Part shown: positions 8,807 through 18,501 of the stretch, piece by piece
How the letters are laid out: each line of letters starts with the position of its first letter
How positions within the stretch are numbered: the stretch's first letter is position 1
Source: Acidobacteriota bacterium
Lineage (GTDB): Bacteria > Acidobacteriota > Blastocatellia > Pyrinomonadales > Pyrinomonadaceae
Length of the DNA: 64,000 bases
Assembly (NCBI GenBank): GCA_003697135.1
Contig: RFGC01000018.1
Span: 1-64,000, forward strand
Reading direction: 5' to 3'
Notes under the pieces: model-generated
Database searches by the model: none
What the model was told of the DNA's origin: nothing
The model's input: only the letters and a program-made list of their open reading frames with translations
Translations under genes and position numbers: made by a program

Positions 8807-9033
8807 TGAGTGTTCAAAGGCAGTTCTATTTCTTCAGCTCGCCAGGCTGCGTAGGCTAGTGCTTCATGGATGTCTTTCTCTTCTAGATAGGGATATGCTT
8901 CTAAAATGTCTGCGGTGGAATATCCTGCAACGACCAGTCCAACAATAGTCCCAACAGTAACACGTAATCCTCGAATACAAGGTTTACCGCCCATCACGTT
9001 AGGATCAAATGTTATCCGCGTTAGATTTCGCAT
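8803..9033 (-). CDS. DUF433 antitoxin-like protein
   Basis: The 76-residue protein (MRNLTRITFDPNVMGGKPCI, then RGLRVTVGTIVGLVVAGYS) matches the DUF433 family, small helix-turn-helix-like proteins encoded just upstream of DUF5615 PIN-like proteins and thought to be antitoxins. The core runs RITFDPNVMGGKPCIRG to ILEAYPYLEEKDIHEALAY. I start it at the ATG at 9033; the longer in-frame reading to 9120 adds 29 residues unlike the family. Its stop overlaps the start of the degenerate toxin gene by an ATGA. It appears intact although its partner is broken. It may repress its own promoter, as antitoxins usually do, but no operator was identified. Confidence 0.85.
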   Translation of the reverse strand: MRNLTRITFDPNVMGGKPCIRGLRVTVGTIVGLVVAGYSTADILEAYPYLEEKDIHEALAYAAWRAEEIELPLNTQ

Positions 9034-9174
9034 CGGTTTTTCTATACCGAGGATACCACATTGATACGGTGATGTGTCTAGCTGTGAGGTGCAAAAAAAT
9101 ACATTTTTTTGTGCTTTCATGTGAATTTTCGATTGCAGAGGTTGCTGAGAAATTTTTGGAGAGTTTCGTGGGGG

Positions 9175-9687
9175 TCATCTGATCAAGGCTTCTATGTGTT
9201 CTCTACAATCCCGAAAGCTTCTAAGATTTCCATTTCGCTCAAGCGAAAACCATTCGGCATTTTGGTTTTGTGAGAACAGCAAAAAAAGTTCTGCATTGTT
9301 TTGAGGCTTTCCTAGATGAGTTATTCTGGCGTATGCTAGCGCATTTTTACGCATGAATCCATCTTCTGGTTTTCGAGTCCAACCGAATTCAATCGTGAGT
9401 TTACGAATCCCGAAATTTACGGTTAAAAGATGCCCTGTTAAAACGGCTTGATACATTTGAAATTGATGCGGGCTTTTAGTTTCTATTTCTAGCTTGTATC
9501 CGTCTGCGATTTTTTCTTGTATGGCGCTAACGAAGGACTCAAAGAGTATCTTCCCAGCTTCAAATCTGATTCGGTCATTTCTGATTTTCAGATCGAGATA
9601 TTCGACTAAAGCAACATTGCCTTGTTTTAAGGCTTTTTCTCTGGCTGTTTGTAGTGAACTCAGCCACGATGCTTCAAATTCTTCCAT
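9175..9687 (-). CDS. Hypothetical protein
   Basis: I do not recognise this 170-residue protein. It opens with a helical, charged stretch (MEEFEASWLSSLQTAREKAL, then KQGNVALVEYLDLKIRNDRI). A mixed beta region follows (LLTVNFGIRKLTIEFGWTRK), and the C-terminus contains two or three aromatic positions but no catalytic motif. No signal peptide or membrane helix is seen. The start could be the GTG at 9693 or the ATG at 9687; neither has a good Shine-Dalgarno. It stands alone between the toxin-antitoxin remnant and the divergent TPR gene, whose start is about 90 bases away, so both may share a divergent promoter region. Confidence 0.65.
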   Translation of the reverse strand: MEEFEASWLSSLQTAREKALKQGNVALVEYLDLKIRNDRIRFEAGKILFESFVSAIQEKIADGYKLEIETKSPHQFQMYQAVLTGHLLTVNFGIRKLTIEFGWTRKPEDGFMRKNALAYARITHLGKPQNNAELFLLFSQNQNAEWFSLERNGNLRSFRDCREHIEALIR

Positions 9688-9780
9688 TTTCACGTCTCAA
9701 GGATAAAACCAAATAAAGCCAAAGGCAATCTTATCGTTCTGTGTTATATTTTAAGGTGCTAATTGGCGAGAGGTGTTTTT

Positions 9781-12700
9781 ATGAGTAATTTCAGAAAAGG
9801 CATAATTCTCTTGGTTTTATCCGTATTTTTGTTTGAATTTGCCACGGCTCAAAAGTCTAGACCAACTCCAAAACCTTCAGAAAAAGAAGAACTTCAAAAA
9901 GCATTTGAAGTTGAAAACCCGACGGAAAGGATAAGTGCTTTGAAGGCATTTCTGGAAAAGTTTCCAAACTCAAAAAATAAAAATGCAGTTTTGGAAGCGC
10001 TAGTAGTGGCATACATAAGTTTAGCCGAGACGAAGTTGAAAAGTGGTGCTGTTGAAGAGAGCATCAGGCACTTTAGGGAGGCAGTTTCAAACCTTCCCGA
10101 AGTCATTACAGACGACTTTTTTACGAAGAATCTACTGAAAATTCCGAATTTGCTTTTTTTGAGCGGTCAGCAGACTGCGAGTGTTGAGATAGCGAGACTG
10201 ATTGAAGAGAAAATTTCCAGTAACGCAAAGCAACTCATAGCTCTTGCAACGTTTTATTTGAATATAGAAGATGGCGAGAGCGCTGAAAGACTGGCTGAAA
10301 AAGCTCTTCAAGTAGATGAAAAATTACTGTCTGCCTATCAAACTTTGGGTTTAGCAAATCGTTTGAACTTTGATTTGGAAGCATCTGCTAAGGCTTATGA
10401 AAAGGCTTTAGAAATTGAGCCAAACTCTATTTTTGTGAAGCAAAATTTAGCAGATACGAAAAGAGCTTTGGGTAAGTTTGAAGAAGCACTGGAAATTTAT
10501 CAAGAAATTCTACAAGCTGAGCCGAATTCGATACCTGCAAAAACAGGGCTAGTTCTGTCGCTACTTGAGTTGGGTAAACTCGATGAAGCAGAATCAGAAC
10601 TCGAAAAAGCTAAAGAAGAGAAAAACTTTATTTTACTAGCGGGAGCTGCTTATTGGTATGCTCGTGAAAGCTTTAAGGTCAAAGAATATTCGGATAAAGC
10701 GGTATCAATGGCGCAACAAGCCATTGAAATTCAGCCGCGCTATGTTTGGAGTTACATTGCTCTTGCACGTGGTTTTTTGGCTCAAAATAAGCCAAATGAT
10801 GCCGAAAGAGTTTTGCTAACAGCCAGACAATACGGTAATTTCCCGACTTTAGATTACGAGCTTGCAGCCGCGAGGTTTGCATCAGGCTTTTACGGTGAAG
10901 CCGTTGAAACATTGGAGAAAAGTTTTTCCGTATCCGATGATGGAACCGTTGAAACTCGTTTGGGAAATCGAATTGCAAGGCGATCGGAAGACTTTTCCGA
11001 ATTACTTTCACTCGAACTTCGAGCTGGTATATTTCAGCAAAAGCGTGCCGATAACAAAGAAGAATCACAAAAACTCAAAACACTTCTTTTGCTACACCGA
11101 AAGTTAAAGGAAAAAGAGGTAAGTGAAGCTGATGTTGTCAGGCTTGCAGAAGAGTTTGTTCGAGATGATGACAAAACGAAAGCCTATAGGTTGATTTTCA
11201 CCGCAGAGCGTTTGATGGAAAGAAAAATTGCCTTGCCGAAGGCGTTAGATTTTTTGAAAGAAGTAGCAAGCAGAATCGAACAAGCCCTAGAAGTTCCTTC
11301 AGCTTCTTCTTTTGTTCTGTCTGATCAGCTTTATGAAAGCCGCAAGCTTGCTATGTCGAAGGGGCAGTTGATAGTTATTCCGCAAATTCCGCGTCAGACT
11401 CTTTCAAGCATCTTGCGTGGCAAAATCGAGGAAGTGACTGGCTGGACGCTTTACCAACAAAACAAAATTTCAGAAGCCATTGTTCATCTCAAGCGTGCAG
11501 TTAGTATTTTGCCTGAAAACAGCGCATGGTGGCGTTCGAGTTGGTGGCGTTTGGGAGCTTGTTACGAAGCAAACGGTGAACTGCAAAAGGCACTTGACGC
11601 ATACATTAGAAGCTACCGAAGCGGTGAACCTGATTCTCTTAGGTTGACGGTAATCGAGAATCTCTACAAAAAAATTCATGGGAATCTGGACGGCTTGGAG
11701 AATCTACTTCAAGCTAGAAACCAAACAAGAAGTGATTTTTTAATGAAACAGCCTGAAGAGGTAAGAAACTTAGCTGAGCGTTCAGAAGTTGCTCAAAATG
11801 AGGAGGCAAAAGTAACAGAGGAAGCGCAAATGAGTGTTGAGACAAAGCTTGTCGAGGAGTCTGATGGATTGAAAGCAGGTGTTTTATTGGATAAACCCGA
11901 AGACCAGAACCAATCCAACCAAGAACAGCGAAGTCTTAACTCAGAACAGACTGAACTAGGACCGGATATGCCAAAAAATCAATTGAAAGAAGAGGCAAAT
12001 CAGGCAAAGGCTGAGGACGCAAGGATTGAGAAAGAGATTGAAAATCAGGAAATCAAGAGTCAAGAAATCGAAAATCCAAAAGTTGAAGATTTGGAAAGCA
12101 GACAAAATGAAACACCGAATGCAAGAAGCGATTCGATGAAAGACTCTTCTGAGATAGAGCAATCAACAGACGAAGATGTTAAATCTCAAGACGCTATAGC
12201 AGAAGTTTCAAATGCTAATGAGCTAAAGACTTCAAACATTGATAACAAGCAGATCAACGAGATTAAATCTTCCGAGCCTGAGAGTATCTCAAAACCAGTG
12301 TCTTCGGAAGAGGCTAAGCTGGTGTTTTCAGAAGAGTCGAAAACCGAAAATTCACAATTTAGGTCCGAAGAAGGAAAAGCAAATCTCGATAAAGTGGAAA
12401 GGAAGCCATCTAGAAGAGTCGAGGTTGTGATTGAAGATTATCTTGCGCAAAAAAACGATGTGAAGAAAGAGGAAGAGAAAAAAGATTTGCAGAATGAATT
12501 ACTAAAAGCAGGGCAAATCCGTCCACGCGTTGTCAGAATCGAACTTCTACAGCAAAGGCAAGACTGTAGTTTGGTTGTAAATCAAGAAGAAATATCCATT
12601 CTCAGAAGCGGCGGACGTTTAGGCATTTTAGTTGGTTACAGCGGTGCAGACGAGGATTTAAGTAAGATACTGGCGGTTTCTGAATCACCTGCCGACATCG

Positions 12701-12843
12701 AGGTAGAATATGAGCCTGAGGTTGCAAAAACTTCAAAACAGCTTTTTTTGGTTATCAAATCCGTAAGTGAAAGGTCGGGTCTTTTCAAAGTTTTGCTAAA
12801 ATCACCTTGCGGAAGCAGAGAGATTAGGGTTCGTGTCAAGTAG
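9781..12843 (+). CDS. Exported tetratricopeptide-repeat protein with low-complexity linker
   Basis: The 1020-residue protein starts at the ATG at 9781, 7 bases after GAGAGG; a TTG 18 bases earlier is in frame but poorly placed. Residues 1-25 form a signal peptide (FRKGIILLVLSVFLFEFATA). About residues 30-640 hold many TPR motifs, for example SAKAYEKALEIEPNSIFVKQ and EALEIYQEILQAEPNSIPAK, which scaffold protein contacts. About 650-900 is a charged Glu/Lys/Ser/Asn low-complexity linker with KSQE/NQEI-type patterns. The last 110 residues are a beta-rich domain beginning RPRVVRIELLQQRQDCSLVV. It is likely periplasmic or envelope-associated. The gene is monocistronic or precedes the Rieske gene by 42 bases. 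The function is unknown. Confidence 0.85.
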   Translation: MSNFRKGIILLVLSVFLFEFATAQKSRPTPKPSEKEELQKAFEVENPTERISALKAFLEKFPNSKNKNAVLEALVVAYISLAETKLKSGAVEESIRHFREAVSNLPEVITDDFFTKNLLKIPNLLFLSGQQTASVEIARLIEEKISSNAKQLIALATFYLNIEDGESAERLAEKALQVDEKLLSAYQTLGLANRLNFDLEASAKAYEKALEIEPNSIFVKQNLADTKRALGKFEEALEIYQEILQAEPNSIPAKTGLVLSLLELGKLDEAESELEKAKEEKNFILLAGAAYWYARESFKVKEYSDKAVSMAQQAIEIQPRYVWSYIALARGFLAQNKPNDAERVLLTARQYGNFPTLDYELAAARFASGFYGEAVETLEKSFSVSDDGTVETRLGNRIARRSEDFSELLSLELRAGIFQQKRADNKEESQKLKTLLLLHRKLKEKEVSEADVVRLAEEFVRDDDKTKAYRLIFTAERLMERKIALPKALDFLKEVASRIEQALEVPSASSFVLSDQLYESRKLAMSKGQLIVIPQIPRQTLSSILRGKIEEVTGWTLYQQNKISEAIVHLKRAVSILPENSAWWRSSWWRLGACYEANGELQKALDAYIRSYRSGEPDSLRLTVIENLYKKIHGNLDGLENLLQARNQTRSDFLMKQPEEVRNLAERSEVAQNEEAKVTEEAQMSVETKLVEESDGLKAGVLLDKPEDQNQSNQEQRSLNSEQTELGPDMPKNQLKEEANQAKAEDARIEKEIENQEIKSQEIENPKVEDLESRQNETPNARSDSMKDSSEIEQSTDEDVKSQDAIAEVSNANELKTSNIDNKQINEIKSSEPESISKPVSSEEAKLVFSEESKTENSQFRSEEGKANLDKVERKPSRRVEVVIEDYLAQKNDVKKEEEKKDLQNELLKAGQIRPRVVRIELLQQRQDCSLVVNQEEISILRSGGRLGILVGYSGADEDLSKILAVSESPADIEVEYEPEVAKTSKQLFLVIKSVSERSGLFKVLLKSPCGSREIRVRVK

Positions 12844-12885
12844 TTAGCCGAATTTTCGCTTAAAAACGAGTTTTCGGGTAAGAAG

Positions 12886-13956
12886 ATGGTTTTCAGAATA
12901 CACGAGAAAATACAGTATGCTCGCACTCTCTCTTCTGAGTTTTATCTCGATGAGAAATACTTTCAAGAATCGAAGGAAAAAATCTTTGCGCGAAGCTGGC
13001 AGTTGGTTGCAACTGTTGACGAAGTCAACAATTTGAAACCACTGTTTCTGCTTGAAGATTTCTTGAGTGAGCCTATTTTGCTTGTTAGAAATGAGTCCGG
13101 CATCATTTGTCTTTCAAATGTATGCACTCATCGAGGGAAAATTCTGGTTGAGAAAGCATGTCGAGCGAGGCTAATCAAGTGCGGTTATCACGGGCGACGA
13201 TTTGATCTAAACGGCAAGTTTCTTTCAATGCCCGAATTCGAGGGCGTCGAGGATTTCCCATCAGACGAAGATAACTTAACGAGAATACCTTGCGAGCAAC
13301 TTAGCGGTTTTGTTTTCGTGTCCCTGAAGCCTTCATTTTCTTTTCCGAGCTTTTTTGGTGAGGTGAAAAAGGTTTTTGAACAGCTAGGCTGGAAGGATTT
13401 GAAATTCGTAGGAGCGCGAGATTATTTCGTCAAGGCTCATTGGGCGCTTTATTGTGAAAACTACTTGGAAGGGTTTCATATTCCTTTTGTTCACAAATCT
13501 TTGAACAAGGTTGTAAGCGATTATTCGACGGAAATTTTTCGCTTTTCCAGCTTGCAAAAGGCTTTCACCGACGAGCTGGAAGCATCTTTTGAATTTTCGC
13601 ATAACCCGCCTTACCTGGCGGCACTTTATTTTTTCATCTTTCCAAACCTTATGTTGAATTTTTATCCTTGGGGGCTTTCGGTGAACATAGTCAAGCCTGT
13701 AAAGCCTGATGAAACGAGAATCTCTTATTTGACTTTCGTTGCAGATGAATCGAAACTTGCTAAAGGTGCTGGAGCGAATTTACACAGGGTCGAAATGGAA
13801 GATGAGGCTGTGGTTGAGTCGGTTCAAAAGGGAATCCGTTCGAGGTTTTACGATCGCGGAAGATATTCACCATCGCAAGAGCGGTGCGTTCATCATTTTC
13901 ATCGTTTGATTGCTGAATTTATGAGCGTTGAAGAAACGGCGGTTGAAAACTCATGA
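12886..13956 (+). CDS. Rieske non-heme iron oxygenase, alpha subunit type
   Basis: The 356-residue protein has a Rieske [2Fe-2S] domain with ligands C80-x-H82 and C99-x2-H102 (NVCTHRG and CGYHG). The catalytic domain's mononuclear iron site is around H198 and H203 in ENYLEGFHIPFVH. This layout is that of ring-hydroxylating dioxygenases and choline-monooxygenase-like enzymes. These take electrons from a reductase to hydroxylate or demethylate a small substrate, which cannot be predicted here. No reductase gene is adjacent. The stop overlaps the dprA start (ATGA at 13953), so the two genes are translationally coupled although functionally unrelated. Confidence 0.9.
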   Translation: MVFRIHEKIQYARTLSSEFYLDEKYFQESKEKIFARSWQLVATVDEVNNLKPLFLLEDFLSEPILLVRNESGIICLSNVCTHRGKILVEKACRARLIKCGYHGRRFDLNGKFLSMPEFEGVEDFPSDEDNLTRIPCEQLSGFVFVSLKPSFSFPSFFGEVKKVFEQLGWKDLKFVGARDYFVKAHWALYCENYLEGFHIPFVHKSLNKVVSDYSTEIFRFSSLQKAFTDELEASFEFSHNPPYLAALYFFIFPNLMLNFYPWGLSVNIVKPVKPDETRISYLTFVADESKLAKGAGANLHRVEMEDEAVVESVQKGIRSRFYDRGRYSPSQERCVHHFHRLIAEFMSVEETAVENS

Positions 13957-15107
13957 TAGATTGGATTGCACTAAACATGACTCCGGGCATAGGCCCGCGT
14001 GTTATGGCTAAATTGCTTGAGCGTTTCGGCTCTGCTGAGAATGTTTTTCTTGCAAACATGCGAGAGCTTGAGGCTTTAAGGCTAAAGTCTGAAACGATTC
14101 AAAGCATATTGAAACGCGAATTCCACGAAAAGGCGCAAAAAGAACTTGACGAAGTTAGAGATTTGGGCGGAGATGTTTTGATACTTGACGATGGTTGCTA
14201 TCCACAACTTTTGCGTGAAATTCCGAATCCGCCGATAGTGCTTTATGTTAAGGGAAATTGGCGAGAATGTTTCGAGATGCCTTGCGTTGCAATCGTAGGT
14301 TCTCGCAGATGTTCGACATACGGTGAGAATGTTTGCCGAATGCTTTCGCGTCAATTAGCAGAAAGAGGCATTTGCATTGTTTCTGGTTTAGCAAGAGGAA
14401 TTGACACGGCGGCTCATCGAGGCGCACTTGATGCTCACGGTAGAACGATTGCCGTTTTAGGCACAGGCATTGACGATGTTTATCCAAAAGAAAATGCGAA
14501 ATTACTTGACAGGATACTCGAAACAGGCGGGGCTATGGTTTCACAATTTCCTTTGAGAACTCCGCCACTGAAAGATAATTTTCCATACCGGAATCGCATA
14601 ATCTCTGGTTTGAGTTTTGGTGTTTTGATAGTCGAGGCTTCCGAACGTAGCGGTTCGTTGATAACGGCGCGTTATGCTCTCGAACAAGGCAGGGAAGTTT
14701 TTGCCGTGCCGGGCAACATTACTTCGCGTAATTCTTTCGGGACAAACTATTTGATAAAGTCAGGTGCAAAGCTCGTTCAGCAATGGCAAGACGTTGTAGC
14801 AGAGCTTCCACCTGAAATTTCAGAACGAATCCTTGCGCCGAAAGTGACTAAAGGACAGGCTGAAACTCCCAGTGTCGGAAGCGTTAAAACTTTCAATGCA
14901 ACTCAACAAGAGCTTTTACCTGCTGATTTGACCGAGGCTGAGAAACAACTTTTCAAGATGTTGCCGATTGATGAGCCGGTGCATTTTGATATTCTAGTTG
15001 AAACTTCCGGGTTTTCCATCACAGATTTGTCAACTGCTTTGTTGGGATTGGAAATTAGAGGGCTTGTTCGTAGCCTTCCCGGAAATTGCTACATCAAAAA
15101 GGTTTGA
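13953..15107 (+). CDS. dprA: DNA processing protein DprA (Smf)
   Basis: DprA loads RecA onto single-stranded DNA taken up in natural transformation. The 384-residue protein has an N-terminal helix-hairpin-helix region (GIGPRVMAKLLERFGSAENV). A Rossmann-like DprA core follows, with VAIVGSRRCSTYGE, SGLARGIDTAAHRGAL, TIAVLGTGIDDVYP, FPYRNRIISGLS and EASERSGSLITARYALEQGR, all hallmark motifs. The last about 60 residues form the winged-helix DML1-like domain. It overlaps the Rieske gene by ATGA and is followed by a 130-base gap before topA. dprA-topA order is common in bacteria. It suggests competence potential, but no other com gene is seen here. Confidence 0.96.
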   Translation: MIDWIALNMTPGIGPRVMAKLLERFGSAENVFLANMRELEALRLKSETIQSILKREFHEKAQKELDEVRDLGGDVLILDDGCYPQLLREIPNPPIVLYVKGNWRECFEMPCVAIVGSRRCSTYGENVCRMLSRQLAERGICIVSGLARGIDTAAHRGALDAHGRTIAVLGTGIDDVYPKENAKLLDRILETGGAMVSQFPLRTPPLKDNFPYRNRIISGLSFGVLIVEASERSGSLITARYALEQGREVFAVPGNITSRNSFGTNYLIKSGAKLVQQWQDVVAELPPEISERILAPKVTKGQAETPSVGSVKTFNATQQELLPADLTEAEKQLFKMLPIDEPVHFDILVETSGFSITDLSTALLGLEIRGLVRSLPGNCYIKKV

Positions 15108-15173
15108 AGTATTTTTGAGATGGCTGGAAGATTGAAATTTTGCAAAAGAGCAGGGTTGTGTAACTAAAATAGA

Positions 15174-15203
15174 TTGACATTGTTAGGCGTTAGATGCTAG
15201 AAG
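15174..15203 (+). promoter_or_regulatory. Candidate promoter of topA
   Basis: A perfect -35 TTGACA at 15174-15179 lies about 60 bases before topA. The best -10 is TAGAAG at 15198-15203 with an 18-base spacer, only 4/6 to consensus. The location in the dprA-topA gap is sensible, but the -10 is weak. Confidence 0.3.
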
Positions 15204-15237
15204 TCAAAATAGTCGAGTCAAAAGGTTTGAGATAAAG

Positions 15238-17685
15238 ATGGCTAAGAATTTGGTTATAGTTGAATCACCTGCGAAAGCTAAAACGATCAACAAGTATTTG
15301 GGGAAGGATTACCGAGTTTTGGCATCAATAGGACATATTAAAGACCTTCCGCCTGATGAATTCGGAGTTGACATCAAAAGGGGTTTTGAGCCGAAATACG
15401 AACTTATTCCTGACGACAAAAAACCCAATAACAAGAAGATAGTTAATGAATTGAAGAAAGCGGCGCAAGAATCCGAGGCTGTTTATCTTGCGGCAGACCC
15501 GGACCGAGAAGGCGAGGCAATTTGTCAACATTTGGCTGAAGAAGTGGTCTCGAAGAAGGCGAAGATACCTGTTTATCGAGTTAGATTTAACGAAATAACG
15601 GAAAAGGCTATTCGCGAGGCTTTTGCTAATCCACGTCAGATTGATCAAAATCTGGTCAATGCTCAGCAAGCACGAAGGGTTTTGGATAGGATTGTTGGAT
15701 ACCAAGTTTCACCGCTCTTGTGGCGCACTCTTGGCGGAAGACTTTCAGCAGGACGCGTGCAAACGGTTGCTTTGCGCCTTGTTGTCGAAAGAGAAAGGGA
15801 AATACAAAATTTCGTTCCGACCGAGTATTGGACAATTACGGCAAACCTGAGCAGTAAGCTACCGCCAGATTTCGATGCGAGGCTTTACAAAATAGACGAT
15901 AAGGTCGTTAAAACTTCTGATTTCGACAAAGAGCCGAAGGCATCGGAATTTCATATCAAAGATGAGAAAACAGCTCAAGAAATAGTAGCTGAAGCTCAAA
16001 AGCAAGATTTCGTAGTTGATTCTGTAACGAAGAAGGAGCGAAAGCGAAGCCCGACTCCGCCTTTCATCACGTCAAAACTTCAGCAAGAGGCATCGCGTAA
16101 ACTCGGATTTTCACCGAGTCGGACGATGAAAATTGCGCAAAGACTTTATGAAGGAATCGAGCTTGGTGCTGAAGGTTCAGTCGGTTTGATAACCTACATG
16201 AGAACTGATTCCGTGCGAATATCTGAAGATGCTTTGGCTCAAGCCCGCGCTTTCATAAAGGAGAATTTTGGTCAAGAATACTTACCACCGAAGCCAAATG
16301 TTTACAAAACGAATCGTTCGGCACAAGATGCTCACGAAGCAATCCGTCCAACCGATGTTCACCGCACACCAGAAAGTCTGCAAAACTTTCTTAGCGACGA
16401 AGAGCTGAAGCTATACACCTTAATTTGGAAGCGCTTTGTTGCTTCACAGATGTCGCCTGCTATTTTTGACCAAACTACGATTGATGTGAAAGCAGGCAAA
16501 TTTATCTTTCGTGCTACGGGTTCGGTTCAAAAATTCGATGGCTTTTTGAGAGTTTATCAAGAAGGGCGCGACGAAAGTGATGATGAAGATGAGGAAAGAA
16601 AACTTCCTGAAGTAGAAAAAGGTGAAAGGCTAAGGTTGAATCACATCGAGCCTAAACAGTCTTTTACCGAGCCGCCGCCACGTTACACGGAAGCAACGCT
16701 TGTGAAGGCACTAGAGGAAAAAGGTATTGGAAGACCTTCAACATACGCTACGATTTTGTCAACAATCCAAGAACGTGAATATGTAGAGAAAATCGAAGGA
16801 AAACTGCATCCGACACCTTTGGGTATTGCCGTAAGCGATTTGCTTGTTGCTTCATTTGAAGATATTTTTAACGAAACTTATACGGCAAGACTTGAAGAAG
16901 AGCTTGACAAAATTGAGGAAGGAAAGCTTGATTGGCGCGAATCCTTGAAGAGATTCTATGAAAAATTCTCAAAAGACTTGAAAAAGGCTGAAGAAGACAT
17001 AAAGAGCAAAAAGAAAAGCGTAATTCCTACGGATGAAACTTGCGAAAAATGCGGGGCAAAGATGGTAATCAGGTTCGGGCGTTACGGTGAATTCATGGCT
17101 TGCTCGAACTATCCTAAATGCAAGAACACGCGTGAGGTTAGAGAAGACAAAAAGATTGTCTCAGAAACTGAAATCCCACCTTGCGAGGTTTGCGGACGTG
17201 AGATGGTGCTCAGAAAAAGCCGATACGGAATGTTTTACGGTTGTGTAGGTTATCCGCAATGTAAAAATACCCGCAAAATTGGTGATGACAAAAAGCAAGA
17301 ACCAGTTGATCTCGAAGAGGTTTGTCCGAAGTGTGGTTCAAAAATGCAGCTACGTCAAGGGCGTTTTGGAAAATTTACGGCTTGTAGCAATTATCCGAAG
17401 TGCGATTACGTCAAGCAGGAGACTTTGGGGATTCAATGTCCAGAATGTAAGAAAGGCGAGATTGTAGTTAAGAGATCAAAGCGCGGCAAAACTTTTTATG
17501 GTTGCTCCGAATATCCAAATTGCAATGCAGTTTTTTGGAATAAGCCTCTTTTGGAGGCATGTCCGAATTGTTCTGCAACCTATCTCTTTGAAAAGTCGAA
17601 CAAAAAAGGCGTGAAAATCATTTTCTGCGGAAGTTGTAGTTATAAAAGGCATGAGGAAATGGCTGAAAAGTCTGAAGCAGCATAA
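15238..17685 (+). CDS. topA: DNA topoisomerase I (type IA)
   Basis: The enzyme relaxes negative supercoils through a 5'-phosphotyrosine intermediate. The 815-residue protein begins with the TOPRIM domain (NLVIVESPAKAKTINKYLG, and AADPDREGEAI with the acidic DxD). The active-site tyrosine is Y320 in LITYMRTDSVRIS, and STYATILSTIQ follows. The C-terminus (from about residue 600) has a series of topoisomerase zinc ribbons: four C-x2-C...C-x(4-5)-C blocks and a fifth shorter one (CPNCSATYLF...CGSC). That is one or two more than many homologues. These bind single-stranded DNA. It is likely to be monocistronic or downstream of dprA. Confidence 0.97.
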   Translation: MAKNLVIVESPAKAKTINKYLGKDYRVLASIGHIKDLPPDEFGVDIKRGFEPKYELIPDDKKPNNKKIVNELKKAAQESEAVYLAADPDREGEAICQHLAEEVVSKKAKIPVYRVRFNEITEKAIREAFANPRQIDQNLVNAQQARRVLDRIVGYQVSPLLWRTLGGRLSAGRVQTVALRLVVEREREIQNFVPTEYWTITANLSSKLPPDFDARLYKIDDKVVKTSDFDKEPKASEFHIKDEKTAQEIVAEAQKQDFVVDSVTKKERKRSPTPPFITSKLQQEASRKLGFSPSRTMKIAQRLYEGIELGAEGSVGLITYMRTDSVRISEDALAQARAFIKENFGQEYLPPKPNVYKTNRSAQDAHEAIRPTDVHRTPESLQNFLSDEELKLYTLIWKRFVASQMSPAIFDQTTIDVKAGKFIFRATGSVQKFDGFLRVYQEGRDESDDEDEERKLPEVEKGERLRLNHIEPKQSFTEPPPRYTEATLVKALEEKGIGRPSTYATILSTIQEREYVEKIEGKLHPTPLGIAVSDLLVASFEDIFNETYTARLEEELDKIEEGKLDWRESLKRFYEKFSKDLKKAEEDIKSKKKSVIPTDETCEKCGAKMVIRFGRYGEFMACSNYPKCKNTREVREDKKIVSETEIPPCEVCGREMVLRKSRYGMFYGCVGYPQCKNTRKIGDDKKQEPVDLEEVCPKCGSKMQLRQGRFGKFTACSNYPKCDYVKQETLGIQCPECKKGEIVVKRSKRGKTFYGCSEYPNCNAVFWNKPLLEACPNCSATYLFEKSNKKGVKIIFCGSCSYKRHEEMAEKSEAA

Positions 17686-17796
17686 TTTTTTTGAACTGAA
17701 GCCGATAAATTCTTGACATAAGGTTTCATGTGATGCTCCAATAGAACTGATTTATTTTGCTTTGAGGCTTAATGCTCTAGGGGGATTCATTAGTTT

Positions 17797-18387
17797 ATGG
17801 ATTTTGTGGACGAGAGCATTCATTTTTTCAAGGCTTTCATCAAAAATCCTCTTCATGTAGGAGCTATTTCACCATCATCTCCTGAGCTTGCCAGAGAGAT
17901 GATAAAAGGTATTTTCCCAAGTGAGAAAAATGCTGTTTTGGAGATAGGTGTTGGGACAGGTGCGATTACAAGGTTCCTAGCTCCTAAACTGCCAAATAAT
18001 CGGTCTTATCTTGGAATCGAGATTGATAGAGAGTTCGTCAAAGTTTTGCATAAACGTTTTCCACATCTTTTAATTGTTCAGGGAGATGCTCGCAGAGCTT
18101 CAGAAATAGCTCGTAAGGTTAGAATTGAAGATATAACCTACATAATTTCGAGTCTTCCTTTTGCTTCACTTCCAAGAGAAGTTCGCAGAGAAATTTTAGG
18201 CGAGATTGACAAGTTTATGCAAAGGGGATGCATTTTTCGCACCTTTCAGTATGCTCATTGCTACTATCTCTCTTCAGCAGTTGAGTTTCGCAAGTTTATG
18301 GACTCTCGTTATGGCAAGGCCAAAAGAAGCAAGTTGATACTGAAAAACTTACCGCCAGCGTATATTTTGACTTGGCAAACAAAGTAA
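17797..18387 (+). CDS. SAM-dependent methyltransferase, PmtA/KsgA-like
   Basis: The 196-residue protein begins with an amphipathic segment (FFKAFIKNPLHVGAISPSSP), typical of PmtA-type phospholipid N-methyltransferases. The SAM-binding motif I follows as VLEIGVGTGAITRFL, then an acidic motif II (GIEID) and VQGDA. The region IISSLPFASLP corresponds to the NLPF-like motif IV. The membrane-facing N-terminus and the overall length (about 200) favour phosphatidylethanolamine N-methyltransferase or a related small methyltransferase over an rRNA dimethylase. It stands alone between topA and the kinase gene. The substrate is inferred only from these family traits. Confidence 0.8.
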   Translation: MDFVDESIHFFKAFIKNPLHVGAISPSSPELAREMIKGIFPSEKNAVLEIGVGTGAITRFLAPKLPNNRSYLGIEIDREFVKVLHKRFPHLLIVQGDARRASEIARKVRIEDITYIISSLPFASLPREVRREILGEIDKFMQRGCIFRTFQYAHCYYLSSAVEFRKFMDSRYGKAKRSKLILKNLPPAYILTWQTK

Positions 18388-18501
18388 GAACGGACGGCAT
18401 CTGAGGTCTGGTATTTGGTATTATTGGGAAGGCTATAGCTTGCCTTAAAGGGCTGGTAACGATTAAAATCTTCAACAGAAGAATTGGTTTGCTTATAGAA
18501 A

